Source: Bacteroidota bacterium (lineage in GTDB: Bacteria; Bacteroidota; Bacteroidia; Chitinophagales; Saprospiraceae). From it: a DNA stretch of 64,000 bases. The stretch spans positions 62,001 through 126,000 of the forward strand of contig JAIUPL010000014.1 of assembly GCA_020160935.1 (NCBI GenBank), written 5' to 3'. Below are positions 17,761 to 25,671 of this stretch, piece after piece. The position numbers and the translations under genes were made by a program. The notes beneath the pieces were generated by a model. It was not told where the DNA came from and made no database searches. It worked only from the letters and a program-made list of their open reading frames with translations. The number at the start of each line of letters is the position of its first letter. The stretch's first letter is position 1.

Positions 17761-20316
17761 TCACAACAACATACCTGAACGTTGCAATATTGCCAGGTAT
17801 TTTTCGCTGTTTTGGGTGTCACCCATTTGAAGATAACAGTAGTACAGATACATGGCCGCCTGCAAATGCGTAGGATCAGCCTCGAATGTTTTTTCAAACA
17901 GATCGATTGCCCTCGGCATTTCTGATAATTGGAAATGTTTTAACCCACTGTGGAACCAGGCTTCCAGATTTTGGGGAAAATCCATGATAAACTTATCTGC
18001 AATTTCATAAAACTCCTGCGGTGGTCTTTTTCTTTGGGCAAATCCCAGCAGGTACACATAGTCTTGTGGCTTCTTTCGCGGAGCATTCAGTATGTCCTTG
18101 AAATTCTGAAGCATCATTCTGGAAAAATCATCTAACTGTTGCTTGGTGATAGAGGTGCTAAGCGATTCGAGTCGCGGATAATATTGCGTGATTTCATTCA
18201 GCAAATCATTAATATCAACCGGCGTTTGGGCAGACTCCAGGTATTCCCCTCCTGCATATTCCCTGTAATATGCGGCCATTATCCGTCGGCCAAAATCAGG
18301 ATTGTTCTGGCTGAAACCATGAAAACAGGCATCAAACAGATCACTGTTATTATCCATTGGTAAATATCCGTAATGGGCGCATGATTTATCCAGATAATCC
18401 CTGTCATATTCATCTTTCATCACAATAAACAAGCATATGTAGTTGTATATTTTATCGACAGGTTGATTGCTCACCACATATTTGGGCGCAGGAGCTTCAG
18501 CACTGGGTCGGGGAGCAGGTACGGGGTTTTTCTGTTGGCTCTCATACTTCTCCTTAATGGCTTGTATAAGCCGATCTGCCTCATCCCAAAATACCTTCAC
18601 ATACCTTTCTCCCATATTATTCTGGATGCCATATATCATACCTTGCAAGTTTTCTTCGTCGCGCAGCATGAGGCAGCAAGCCATCATGCTGATGATCCAC
18701 TCGCGGGATTCATAACCCTGGTCAAAAGCCAGATCGAGTTGTTCCCTGGCCTCTTTTATGCGAAAAAGAAACATCAACTCACGCGCCATGTGCGTTTGCA
18801 CCTCTGGTGAAGGTTCGATTTGCAAGGACCTTGAAAAATGCTCTACTGCCAGTTGACTTTCTTTCAGTGCAGCATAACAAATGCCCATGTTCGCATACGC
18901 GATAGCATGGTGAATTCCGTGCTTTTTGACGAGCGTCCACAATACTTCTATGCCAGCCTGGTAGTTTTTTGATTGAATATATACGGTACCCAGGGTGTTA
19001 TATACCGTTGCTATCAGGTTTTTATTCGTGTCCGGTATTTTTGATATTAAGTCCAGACAGGTTTTTTCCGCTTCCTCAAATCGATTCAAACGTTTGTAAG
19101 ACAAGGCTTTATCTGACATACATGAATACAAATCATCGCCCTCCAAGCCGGCGTGTATGGCGCGGTCAAACGTTGCCAGCGCATTTTCATCCTGATTATT
19201 CAAGGAAAGCAAATTGGCTAAAAATGCCAGTTGGTATTTATCCAGATGTGTCTCAGCGATAGATTGCATGGCTTCCAAAGCCTGGCTATATTCGCCTATC
19301 TTGTACAAGGCTTTGGCTACTCCCGGCTTGATCAGGCGCTGAAAAGATTCGTAGCCGGATACGGTATGGTATAACTGGTGAAATAATTCCAGGTATTGTT
19401 CAGGGTATTTTCGCAGGATATTTTCCAGGAAATAGTCATTCAGTTCCTGGTAGTTCTGCGGACGGTTTTGTGGATCTTTTTGAATACACCATTTTATCAA
19501 ATACTGCATTTCAGGGTCTGCTGTAGCGGATTCATCGAAGGGTAATTGCAGATGTTGATGAAAATGAGCAAATTCCTCCTTGGTTCGAGCCGGAATACGC
19601 AGGCTGCCAAAAACACATTCATAAAGAATAATGCCCAAGGCATACATATCCGACTGAATAGAAAACTGTCCTTCCTGCGCCCATAATTCCGGGGCTTTAT
19701 ACGCCCAGGTAGTATCGCTTGAAAGCATCTTATCCGTATGGTTTTTGACTTTTGCAAGGCCAAAATCGCTGATAAAAAGGTTGTTATTTTGTATCAGTAT
19801 GTTTTCCGGTTTCAGGTCGCCATGTACCACATTTTGAAAATGGTTATTGGCGACTGTTAACCCCCGAATCATCTGAAAGATGTACAAAAGCAACTCATCC
19901 GGGCTGTATTGTTTGGCGTTCAACAGCGTACGGAGCGTTCCGGAGCCTGGTTTTTCCATGTCGATAGCGGGCATTATTACAAAAAGCCGCTTTTCGATTT
20001 CCTTCACCCCGAGCAATGGCATGATGTTGGGCAGGCCCGACAACATCGACCAGGTTTTTATCTCATTATAAAACAGCAAACGGATTTTATAGTCGAAGTA
20101 AAACTGCTTTTGGAATGACTTCAGTGCAATTGGAGTACCATTGCCATCTTTACCAATAATTACTTCGCCCATGCCGCCATAGAGGCGTTTTACCACAGAA
20201 TAGTCGCCAAAAATAGCGTCACTGATCGATGCATCAGTCGCATTGGACAACCGGCTGTCCGTGTCTGGGTCAACCAGTATCGTAGGAAGTCCGAGGGTTT
20301 GAAAGGGTGTTTCCAT
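17761..20316 (-). CDS. Ser/Thr protein kinase with C-terminal TPR repeats
   Basis: 851 residues. The kinase domain (~38-300) has the glycine-rich loop YGGMGEV, the ATP-binding Lys in ALKSF (66), a catalytic loop HGDLKPEN (165-172, HGD instead of HRD), the DFG motif (184-186) and APE (208-210), so it is predicted active. Residues ~310-540 are TPR-like repeats (YSQALEAMQSIAE, YQAGIEVLWTLV, QLAVEHFSRSLQI). A less clear domain follows (~600-760), then a final TPR pair. There is no transmembrane segment. It lies 14 bp after the EAD11-like adaptor, in one operon. Together they look like a signalling module beside the CHAT/patatin/caspase operon. The substrate is unknown; phosphorylation of the adaptor or of the neighbouring effectors is inference. 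Confidence 0.9.
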   Translation of the reverse strand: METPFQTLGLPTILVDPDTDSRLSNATDASISDAIFGDYSVVKRLYGGMGEVIIGKDGNGTPIALKSFQKQFYFDYKIRLLFYNEIKTWSMLSGLPNIMPLLGVKEIEKRLFVIMPAIDMEKPGSGTLRTLLNAKQYSPDELLLYIFQMIRGLTVANNHFQNVVHGDLKPENILIQNNNLFISDFGLAKVKNHTDKMLSSDTTWAYKAPELWAQEGQFSIQSDMYALGIILYECVFGSLRIPARTKEEFAHFHQHLQLPFDESATADPEMQYLIKWCIQKDPQNRPQNYQELNDYFLENILRKYPEQYLELFHQLYHTVSGYESFQRLIKPGVAKALYKIGEYSQALEAMQSIAETHLDKYQLAFLANLLSLNNQDENALATFDRAIHAGLEGDDLYSCMSDKALSYKRLNRFEEAEKTCLDLISKIPDTNKNLIATVYNTLGTVYIQSKNYQAGIEVLWTLVKKHGIHHAIAYANMGICYAALKESQLAVEHFSRSLQIEPSPEVQTHMARELMFLFRIKEAREQLDLAFDQGYESREWIISMMACCLMLRDEENLQGMIYGIQNNMGERYVKVFWDEADRLIQAIKEKYESQQKNPVPAPRPSAEAPAPKYVVSNQPVDKIYNYICLFIVMKDEYDRDYLDKSCAHYGYLPMDNNSDLFDACFHGFSQNNPDFGRRIMAAYYREYAGGEYLESAQTPVDINDLLNEITQYYPRLESLSTSITKQQLDDFSRMMLQNFKDILNAPRKKPQDYVYLLGFAQRKRPPQEFYEIADKFIMDFPQNLEAWFHSGLKHFQLSEMPRAIDLFEKTFEADPTHLQAAMYLYYCYLQMGDTQNSEKYLAILQRSGMLL

Positions 20317-20330
20317 GGGTTTTCATTCTT

Positions 20331-21017
20331 TCATGGTGTAACAAAACTGTTGGTGGCCGAAATGATATTTCCCAGCCTTTCGAGGTCGAAAAAACGAGCC
20401 GCCAATTGCTGTGTAGTCGAGGTGCCGCTTGTTATTCCCAACCACAATTTTTTTTCATCTACAACAGGATCATTCAGTTCCAGGCAAATACTCATTGCAT
20501 TTTTGAATTCATCCCGTTCATGCCAGGCAAAACCGGAAAAGGGTTGACGATTGGGATTACTGATAATTTTATTTTCCAGGTACTCTTTTATTGCTGTATA
20601 AAATTGATCGAAACTACCTGCTCTATACTGTTCCATACATTTGTACATCTGGCTATCCTGTTTTTGTAAAATCGAGATCAAAGACCAGATGGTATAGAAG
20701 TAGGTATTTGTTTCTTGGCATTTTACCTTATTGCGAAGCAGGCTTTCCAACAGCAGCGGTTCTATGGAAAATATTTGATCGTCGGCGGGAAGGATTTGCA
20801 GAATAGCGTTTTTTATCCTGCTGTGTACCAGTTTGTATTCGGCCGGGTCGCTTATGTTGAATTGTTTTTCTTCCTGTATTTCAGCAAATTGTGCTTTTAA
20901 CTGAACAAAATCCTTGGCCAGCGCCGTGTTATGCATGCCAAAAAAACGGATCAGCAATTCCAGGGCTTCCGCAGAGCGGTTTTCTGAAACAAGGTCCATT
21001 ACTTTTTTAGTCAGCAT
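20331..21017 (-). CDS. Adaptor protein with N-terminal EAD11-like domain
   Basis: 228 residues. The first ~75 residues have the pattern of effector-associated domain 11: a helix (VMDLVSENRSAEALELLI), a middle helix (LAKDFVQLKAQFAEIQEE), a loop with D/E residues, then SRIKNAILQIL. This matches the C-terminal 80 residues of the caspase protein at 23117. EADs are known as homotypic adaptor domains in bacterial conflict systems. Residues ~80-228 form a mostly helical domain I do not recognise. It is the first gene of a two-gene operon with the kinase-TPR protein. Assignment to EAD11 is from pattern memory and needs a profile search. Confidence 0.65.
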   Translation of the reverse strand: MLTKKVMDLVSENRSAEALELLIRFFGMHNTALAKDFVQLKAQFAEIQEEKQFNISDPAEYKLVHSRIKNAILQILPADDQIFSIEPLLLESLLRNKVKCQETNTYFYTIWSLISILQKQDSQMYKCMEQYRAGSFDQFYTAIKEYLENKIISNPNRQPFSGFAWHERDEFKNAMSICLELNDPVVDEKKLWLGITSGTSTTQQLAARFFDLERLGNIISATNSFVTP

Positions 21018-21089
21018 AACCGATGGTTTTTAACTCGAACAATCATTTTTTTAACACTGAAAGATAGCGTTTTTTCTAGCGATCTGCCT

Positions 21090-21097
21090 CAAAAGTA
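21090..21097 (-). promoter_or_regulatory. Predicted -7 box of the adaptor-kinase operon
   Basis: The minus strand reads TACTTTTG, matching TAnnTTTG, 72 nt upstream of the adaptor start. The 314-bp gap 21018-21331 otherwise holds only the hairpin at 21178-21255. Confidence 0.5.
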
Positions 21098-21177
21098 AAC
21101 GTTGTTCTTTATAGGCTAGTCTTGGCATATATACATTTGGAAAACACTTACGAGATATTTTATTGAAACATGCTTAT

Positions 21178-21255
21178 GCTACGCGTAGTGTCCTTTGTGC
21201 CCCTTGTGGTTTATTTATTTTAACCACGGGGGGCACAGAGGACACTACGCGTAGC
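21178..21255. terminator. 34-bp hairpin downstream of the T9SS protein gene
   Basis: Arms 21178-21211 and 21222-21255 pair over 34 bp with three mismatches (all T opposite G, hence G-U pairs in RNA) around a 10-nt A/T loop. The stem tip is GTGGTT/AACCAC and the base is GCTACGCGTAG. It sits between the minus-strand T9SS gene and the promoter of the adaptor-kinase operon. Confidence 0.75.
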
Positions 21256-21331
21256 GTGTACAAATAACAATCAGTTTGACTCCGCAAAAATCCGTTTTCT
21301 CCGTTCACCCCATCTTGCCACGCAGCCGAAC

Positions 21332-22939
21332 TTACTGCCGAATTACCTTCTGCGTACCGGCGTTTTTCAGAGAACGGGCATGTACGAAATAAACACCCTC
21401 GGGCCATTGGGCCGCTACCGTCAGATCCAGGATTTTACTACCTGCTGCGGGGCGGGTATGAAACACCAGTCGCCCGGTCAGGTCTGTTACCCGCACTTCC
21501 GTTACCGGCTCCTTCCAATCCGAAAAATCCAGTCGCAAGGCGCCCGAAAACGGGTTGGGCGACACAGAAAAGTGCAGCACCTCCGGTTTTTCGGCCTCTT
21601 CTACAGCCACAGCAGTACTCGAAGGAATGCTGTACACATGTGATTCAATCACCGTGGCTGGTGTCGTTGGGCTGGTAAAGATCAATTTGTTGGGCAATCC
21701 GTAAAGGCTGCTTACATAAGCGCTGTTGAATGAATGCACCAACTCTAACAACACGGTGCCATCGCTGCGCCACACGGCATGGCCTGTACCCCCTGGGCCG
21801 TTGAAATAGGAAAACACCTCTTTTGTACTCGGGTCATTATCGAAAATATCTGTGCTAAAACCAAGAAGGTTCAGGTTGGAAGCAGTGTAGTTAGGAAATG
21901 TCGCCCAGGTATCATAATCCTTGTTCAATACCTGGAATGCATCTTGTGTGGAAGGTACACTGTTCATAAAATACAGAATGTTGCCTTGCCAGTCATTTGT
22001 AAACGACCAGGCGCCCGTAAAAACATGTTCCAGTGTATTGGAAAAAATATCATACACCTCCACACTGTCGATCATGCCATTTCCAAAAAAGATAAACCAG
22101 GTTTTGGGGGTATCCAGCCCGTAGCCAGGTAACACGGTATTGGGATATAAGCCGGAACCGGGAACAGACCCTGTTCTTTCAAATATCAGATCTGAATCGG
22201 AATAAAACCGATACACGATTTGCCCGGAACAAGATGTTTGAAAGACCCACTCTACCTTATCATCTTCATTAGCCTCCAACTTATTGTAACAGAACAGGTT
22301 GTATGGGCAGCCAGAAATTATATCCGCATCCAGCGCAAAGGTCTTGTACAGGCTGTAATCGTCGTTCAGCATAACAACATCCCCGGAAAAAGGCTCCAGA
22401 TACCAGAATTTAATTCCTTCTCCCTCCAATTCTGTTGACTTCGCCAAAACATTTGAAAAACTGTGTTCGATAGAGAATCCAGGTACCGCATACACTTCAT
22501 AGCCGGTCAAGACCTTATTCACCCCATCGACTGTAAAAAAGGACAACAGGCCGGGCAGATCACAGGAAAGTGCCGTTCCATCGTCGTCGAAAATCTGGTT
22601 TCTGGGGTTAAATGTGGCATTGATCCAGCGGATACTAAACTCGATCCCTGGATCGTTGTCGAAAAAGTCAGTACTCCTGTGAATGATAAATACATTGAAA
22701 ATACCCGGAGGCAGCGCAAAGGTCGTATTGCTCAAGGGCGCATGGTTGCCATCGAACCAGTGTATGGTGCCGGTATGCGCCACTGAGTCGATGGTCAATG
22801 CATAGTACCGCTCACCCGCGCCGGGAATCAGCGCTCTTGAGATGTTGGGAAAAGGATACACATGTTCCAGGGCAATCTGTGTTTTGGCCGCTGAAAGGCT
22901 GATGGCAAAAAGAACGAGGGAAAGGAGAAGTTTTTTCAT
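21332..22939 (-). CDS. Secreted protein with T9SS type A sorting domain
   Basis: 535 residues from the ATG at 22939, which gives the signal peptide MKKLLLSLVLFAISL; the frame is open 45 bp further upstream. The body (~20-450) is beta-rich, with repeated DIFDNDP/DFFDNDPGIEF segments and many aromatic residues, suggesting a beta-propeller-like fold. The C-terminal ~85 residues (FSVSPNPFSGALRLDF, VRVTDLTGRLVFH, EGVYFVHARS, QKVIRQ) are a type A T9SS sorting domain, so it is predicted to reach the surface or medium. No catalytic motif was recognised. It lies between the two intracellular signalling/conflict modules but shows no functional link to them. Confidence 0.85.
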   Translation of the reverse strand: MKKLLLSLVLFAISLSAAKTQIALEHVYPFPNISRALIPGAGERYYALTIDSVAHTGTIHWFDGNHAPLSNTTFALPPGIFNVFIIHRSTDFFDNDPGIEFSIRWINATFNPRNQIFDDDGTALSCDLPGLLSFFTVDGVNKVLTGYEVYAVPGFSIEHSFSNVLAKSTELEGEGIKFWYLEPFSGDVVMLNDDYSLYKTFALDADIISGCPYNLFCYNKLEANEDDKVEWVFQTSCSGQIVYRFYSDSDLIFERTGSVPGSGLYPNTVLPGYGLDTPKTWFIFFGNGMIDSVEVYDIFSNTLEHVFTGAWSFTNDWQGNILYFMNSVPSTQDAFQVLNKDYDTWATFPNYTASNLNLLGFSTDIFDNDPSTKEVFSYFNGPGGTGHAVWRSDGTVLLELVHSFNSAYVSSLYGLPNKLIFTSPTTPATVIESHVYSIPSSTAVAVEEAEKPEVLHFSVSPNPFSGALRLDFSDWKEPVTEVRVTDLTGRLVFHTRPAAGSKILDLTVAAQWPEGVYFVHARSLKNAGTQKVIRQ

Positions 22940-23116
22940 GGCTAAAAGGTTGGGTGGCGAGTTTATGCTGTTTTCAGGTAGCAATCATTCCATTTAATGA
23001 ATAAAAGTACTTCAGCACACCAGGAAAAAGCCATGATTACAACCGTGATTTTTTGGATTTCACGGGTTTCAGGGAATTCAGAGGGGTAGCATAACGGAAA
23101 ACCGGGAGATGTACGC

Positions 23117-24586
23117 CTACAAATCATCTATCAAATCCGCCAAAGTATTATTGATTCTGTTGCGCTCCACATTCGCATCCTGGTTGTGAATAATGCCTCT
23201 TTGCTCCTGGTTGTTGATGCGGTGGTAACGTGCCGAAAGAATCAAAACGGTTTGATGCATGTCTTTATCCTTTTGCTCGGAGTAGTCCAGCAGTTGCTCT
23301 ATCACTTCTCCTGTTTTTTCTTTGGAAAGTAACGATTTCAGTCGGGTTTTTATCGCTGGCGTAGGACTGGATGCGCTGGTATTGCTGTCGGCAGGCGGGT
23401 TGTTATAATAATTGTGGATGTTCACCTGCTGGTTTCCGGAAATAACTTCATCGCCCATGCGGACATTGCCGCCGGCTTTGATCGTGCTACCAATCACAGC
23501 GTTTTTGGTAGTGTACTTGTCATCTGCCTTTTTGTTTTGCCCTTCGATGTGGTCGCCGAAGGTTACATGGCCCCCTGCTTTGATCGTGCTGCCAATCGCA
23601 GCGTTTTTGGTAGTGTACTTGTCATCTACGGGCCCGTTTTGCCCGGTAATCCGGTCACCGAAAGTCACATCACCACCTGCCTCGATATCAGAGTCAATCG
23701 CAGCGTTTTTTATACTGCCCAACCAGGCATACTTATCCCGATAGGCCGTGTCGGGTTGTACCCCGCGCTGCTCAAGGTGCAAGGCATTCTTTTTCTCGTC
23801 GTACAACTGAAAGGCTTCTCTGACAAAGACTGGAATGCCATTTTGATAGTTTACCACCTCGAAATTTTCAGTTTTCGCGGACTGCAACACTTCCAGTTCG
23901 GGGTGTTGTTTTCCTTTAGATAGCCACACGACTTCTTCGCGTATGAACATGGCCAGATCGAACAGCGTCACTGTTTTTTTATCGCTGTGCTTGAGGTGTA
24001 CGCCGGCCAGGCCTTCCACCAGCGCATAGGTAAATACGCTCAATGGCGTGCTCGTGTAGGCCAGTTCCGTGTTGGTACAGGCCGTGATAATGGCCCTGTT
24101 CGACTTTTGGATAAAATCATCCTTGTCGAAAGGAATGCCCGTGCGTTGGTACCCGTCCGACAAAATAGCGCCCGAATGGCAACAGTTCAGCAGCACCAAT
24201 ACGGCCTTGGCATTGATTTTATTGATCTTTTTGATAAAAGTATCGCCCTCGATGGCTGTGTTGTCAATATCGTCCCGGTCGGTATCATGGCCCACCAGGT
24301 ACGACTGCTCGGCGTTGCGCAGGCCATGCCCCGAAAAGAACAAAATGACCAGATCGGCCGGCTGCGCCACCGTATCGGCCGCAAGCCTGTCCAACTGTCG
24401 CAGAATATTGAGTCGGCTGGCGTCTCCGGCCCTCAGCGGCCGGATATTGCCGCTGGGAAACCCGCAACGCTGGTTCAATTCCGTAGCAAGCCGGGCCGCA
24501 TCTTCCGCCGTGACGGCAATAGCAGGCGTATCGTCCGGGCGCTGGCCTACGCCGATCAAAAGGGCATAACTGTTCTGTGGTTTCAT
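23117..24586 (-). CDS. Caspase-like (C14) protease with AGGDV repeats and C-terminal EAD11 domain
   Basis: 489 residues. Residues 1-245 are a metacaspase-like C14 domain: YALLIGVG start strand, the catalytic His in FFSGHG (H87) and Cys in LLNCCHSGA (C136). Residues ~293-385 hold three repeats of ~32-36 residues, each with NAxI and AGGxVxxGD motifs, probably a small beta-roll; the DNA of the first two spacers is nearly identical. Residues ~411-489 fit effector-associated domain 11 (LKSLLSKEKTGEVIEQLLD, then VERNRINNTLADLIDDL). It is the last gene of a three-gene operon, 17 bp after the patatin gene. Predicted role: a protease effector activated through EAD or beta-roll contacts. Confidence 0.88.
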   Translation of the reverse strand: MKPQNSYALLIGVGQRPDDTPAIAVTAEDAARLATELNQRCGFPSGNIRPLRAGDASRLNILRQLDRLAADTVAQPADLVILFFSGHGLRNAEQSYLVGHDTDRDDIDNTAIEGDTFIKKINKINAKAVLVLLNCCHSGAILSDGYQRTGIPFDKDDFIQKSNRAIITACTNTELAYTSTPLSVFTYALVEGLAGVHLKHSDKKTVTLFDLAMFIREEVVWLSKGKQHPELEVLQSAKTENFEVVNYQNGIPVFVREAFQLYDEKKNALHLEQRGVQPDTAYRDKYAWLGSIKNAAIDSDIEAGGDVTFGDRITGQNGPVDDKYTTKNAAIGSTIKAGGHVTFGDHIEGQNKKADDKYTTKNAVIGSTIKAGGNVRMGDEVISGNQQVNIHNYYNNPPADSNTSASSPTPAIKTRLKSLLSKEKTGEVIEQLLDYSEQKDKDMHQTVLILSARYHRINNQEQRGIIHNQDANVERNRINNTLADLIDDL

Positions 24587-24603
24587 ACGATTCTGGCGTA
24601 GTA

Positions 24604-25656
24604 TTAATTCCGAAGGTACTCACAAATGGTGAGCAGGTCTTTTTTGTTTTGTTCAATATATTCGTCCGCAATGGCAATCAGGGCCTGGATGTTTTCATCC
24701 GAAGCGTCCGACATTTCCGCGTGTTTTTTAGGAATGGGCGGGTTCAGTCGGACGTATCGTGGCGTTTGGTCGGTGTATTTCGGCAGCAGGTGTTGCATGG
24801 TAAAATGGGTGCTTTCCGACACGCTGCGCATAAACACACTGTCCAGCAGGGGTTTTATCCAGTCGCCGGTGTCCCATTTTTTTGCTTCTTCCAATGGAAT
24901 GGAGTCGCTGCTGTCGCCAGTGCCGATAGACAGCATAAAAAACGGCAGGTCGTTGTCGTCGGGCAGCACATCGGGCTCGAAGCCGAGGGTACCCTGCCGC
25001 CGTTTCCAAAGCTCTTTGGCTTCGCCATAGGCCAGCACGGAAGGGTTGTTGGCAAATACCCCGCCGTCGACAAAACCCTGGTCTTTTCCCTCCACTTTCA
25101 CAACAGAAGGTGTAAAATAGGTGGGCGCTGCCGAGGTGGATCGGGCAATTTCCCGCATCAGCAGGTTTTCGGCCTCGGAAGTGTGGGCCAGTCGCGACTG
25201 AAAATAAAAGGTTTTGCCTTTCTGGATTTCGTAGGTCGTTATCAGCACCTGGGTGATGGCCTCGCGCAGGCGGGTGTCGCCGAAGCGCTCCAGGAGTTGC
25301 TTTTCCAGACCAGCCGGGTCAAAAACCTGGTCTGTCACGGTATCAAGGGTATCGCTGAAACTACTGATAAACCCATTGATCCAGCCCTTGCCCTTGCGTT
25401 TTTTGAAAATGACCTTCCCGAAATCCTGGTACAAGTCCAGCATATCGCTTGCCGAGTAGGCATTCCTGCCATCTGCGTCGGGTTTGCTCAGCCCCAGGGC
25501 TATGATGCCGCCGGTAGAGGTGCCGGCGATCAGATCAAACACATTGCCTACCGGGCGTGTCTGCTGCTCTATAAACTCCAGAATGCGACAGGGAATGACG
25601 CCCCGGATGCCGCCGCCGTCGAGGCTGAGAATTTTAAACTGGTGTTGGGTGCTCAT
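24604..25656 (-). CDS. Patatin-like phospholipase
   Basis: 350 residues, cytoplasmic. All patatin elements are visible: the oxyanion hole DGGGIRG (residues 14-20), the nucleophile elbow GTSTGG (Ser near 47), and the catalytic Asp in FVDGGVFANNPS (~196). The dyad is intact, so lipid acyl hydrolase activity is predicted. Patatins serve as membrane-degrading effectors in several bacterial defence systems. The gene sits 15 bp after the CHAT-NB-ARC gene and 17 bp before the caspase gene, which makes an effector role in the same system likely. No extra sensor domain is attached, so activation probably comes from a partner. Confidence 0.92.
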   Translation of the reverse strand: MSTQHQFKILSLDGGGIRGVIPCRILEFIEQQTRPVGNVFDLIAGTSTGGIIALGLSKPDADGRNAYSASDMLDLYQDFGKVIFKKRKGKGWINGFISSFSDTLDTVTDQVFDPAGLEKQLLERFGDTRLREAITQVLITTYEIQKGKTFYFQSRLAHTSEAENLLMREIARSTSAAPTYFTPSVVKVEGKDQGFVDGGVFANNPSVLAYGEAKELWKRRQGTLGFEPDVLPDDNDLPFFMLSIGTGDSSDSIPLEEAKKWDTGDWIKPLLDSVFMRSVSESTHFTMQHLLPKYTDQTPRYVRLNPPIPKKHAEMSDASDENIQALIAIADEYIEQNKKDLLTICEYLRN

Positions 25657-25671
25657 GCGGGATGGGTGGGC

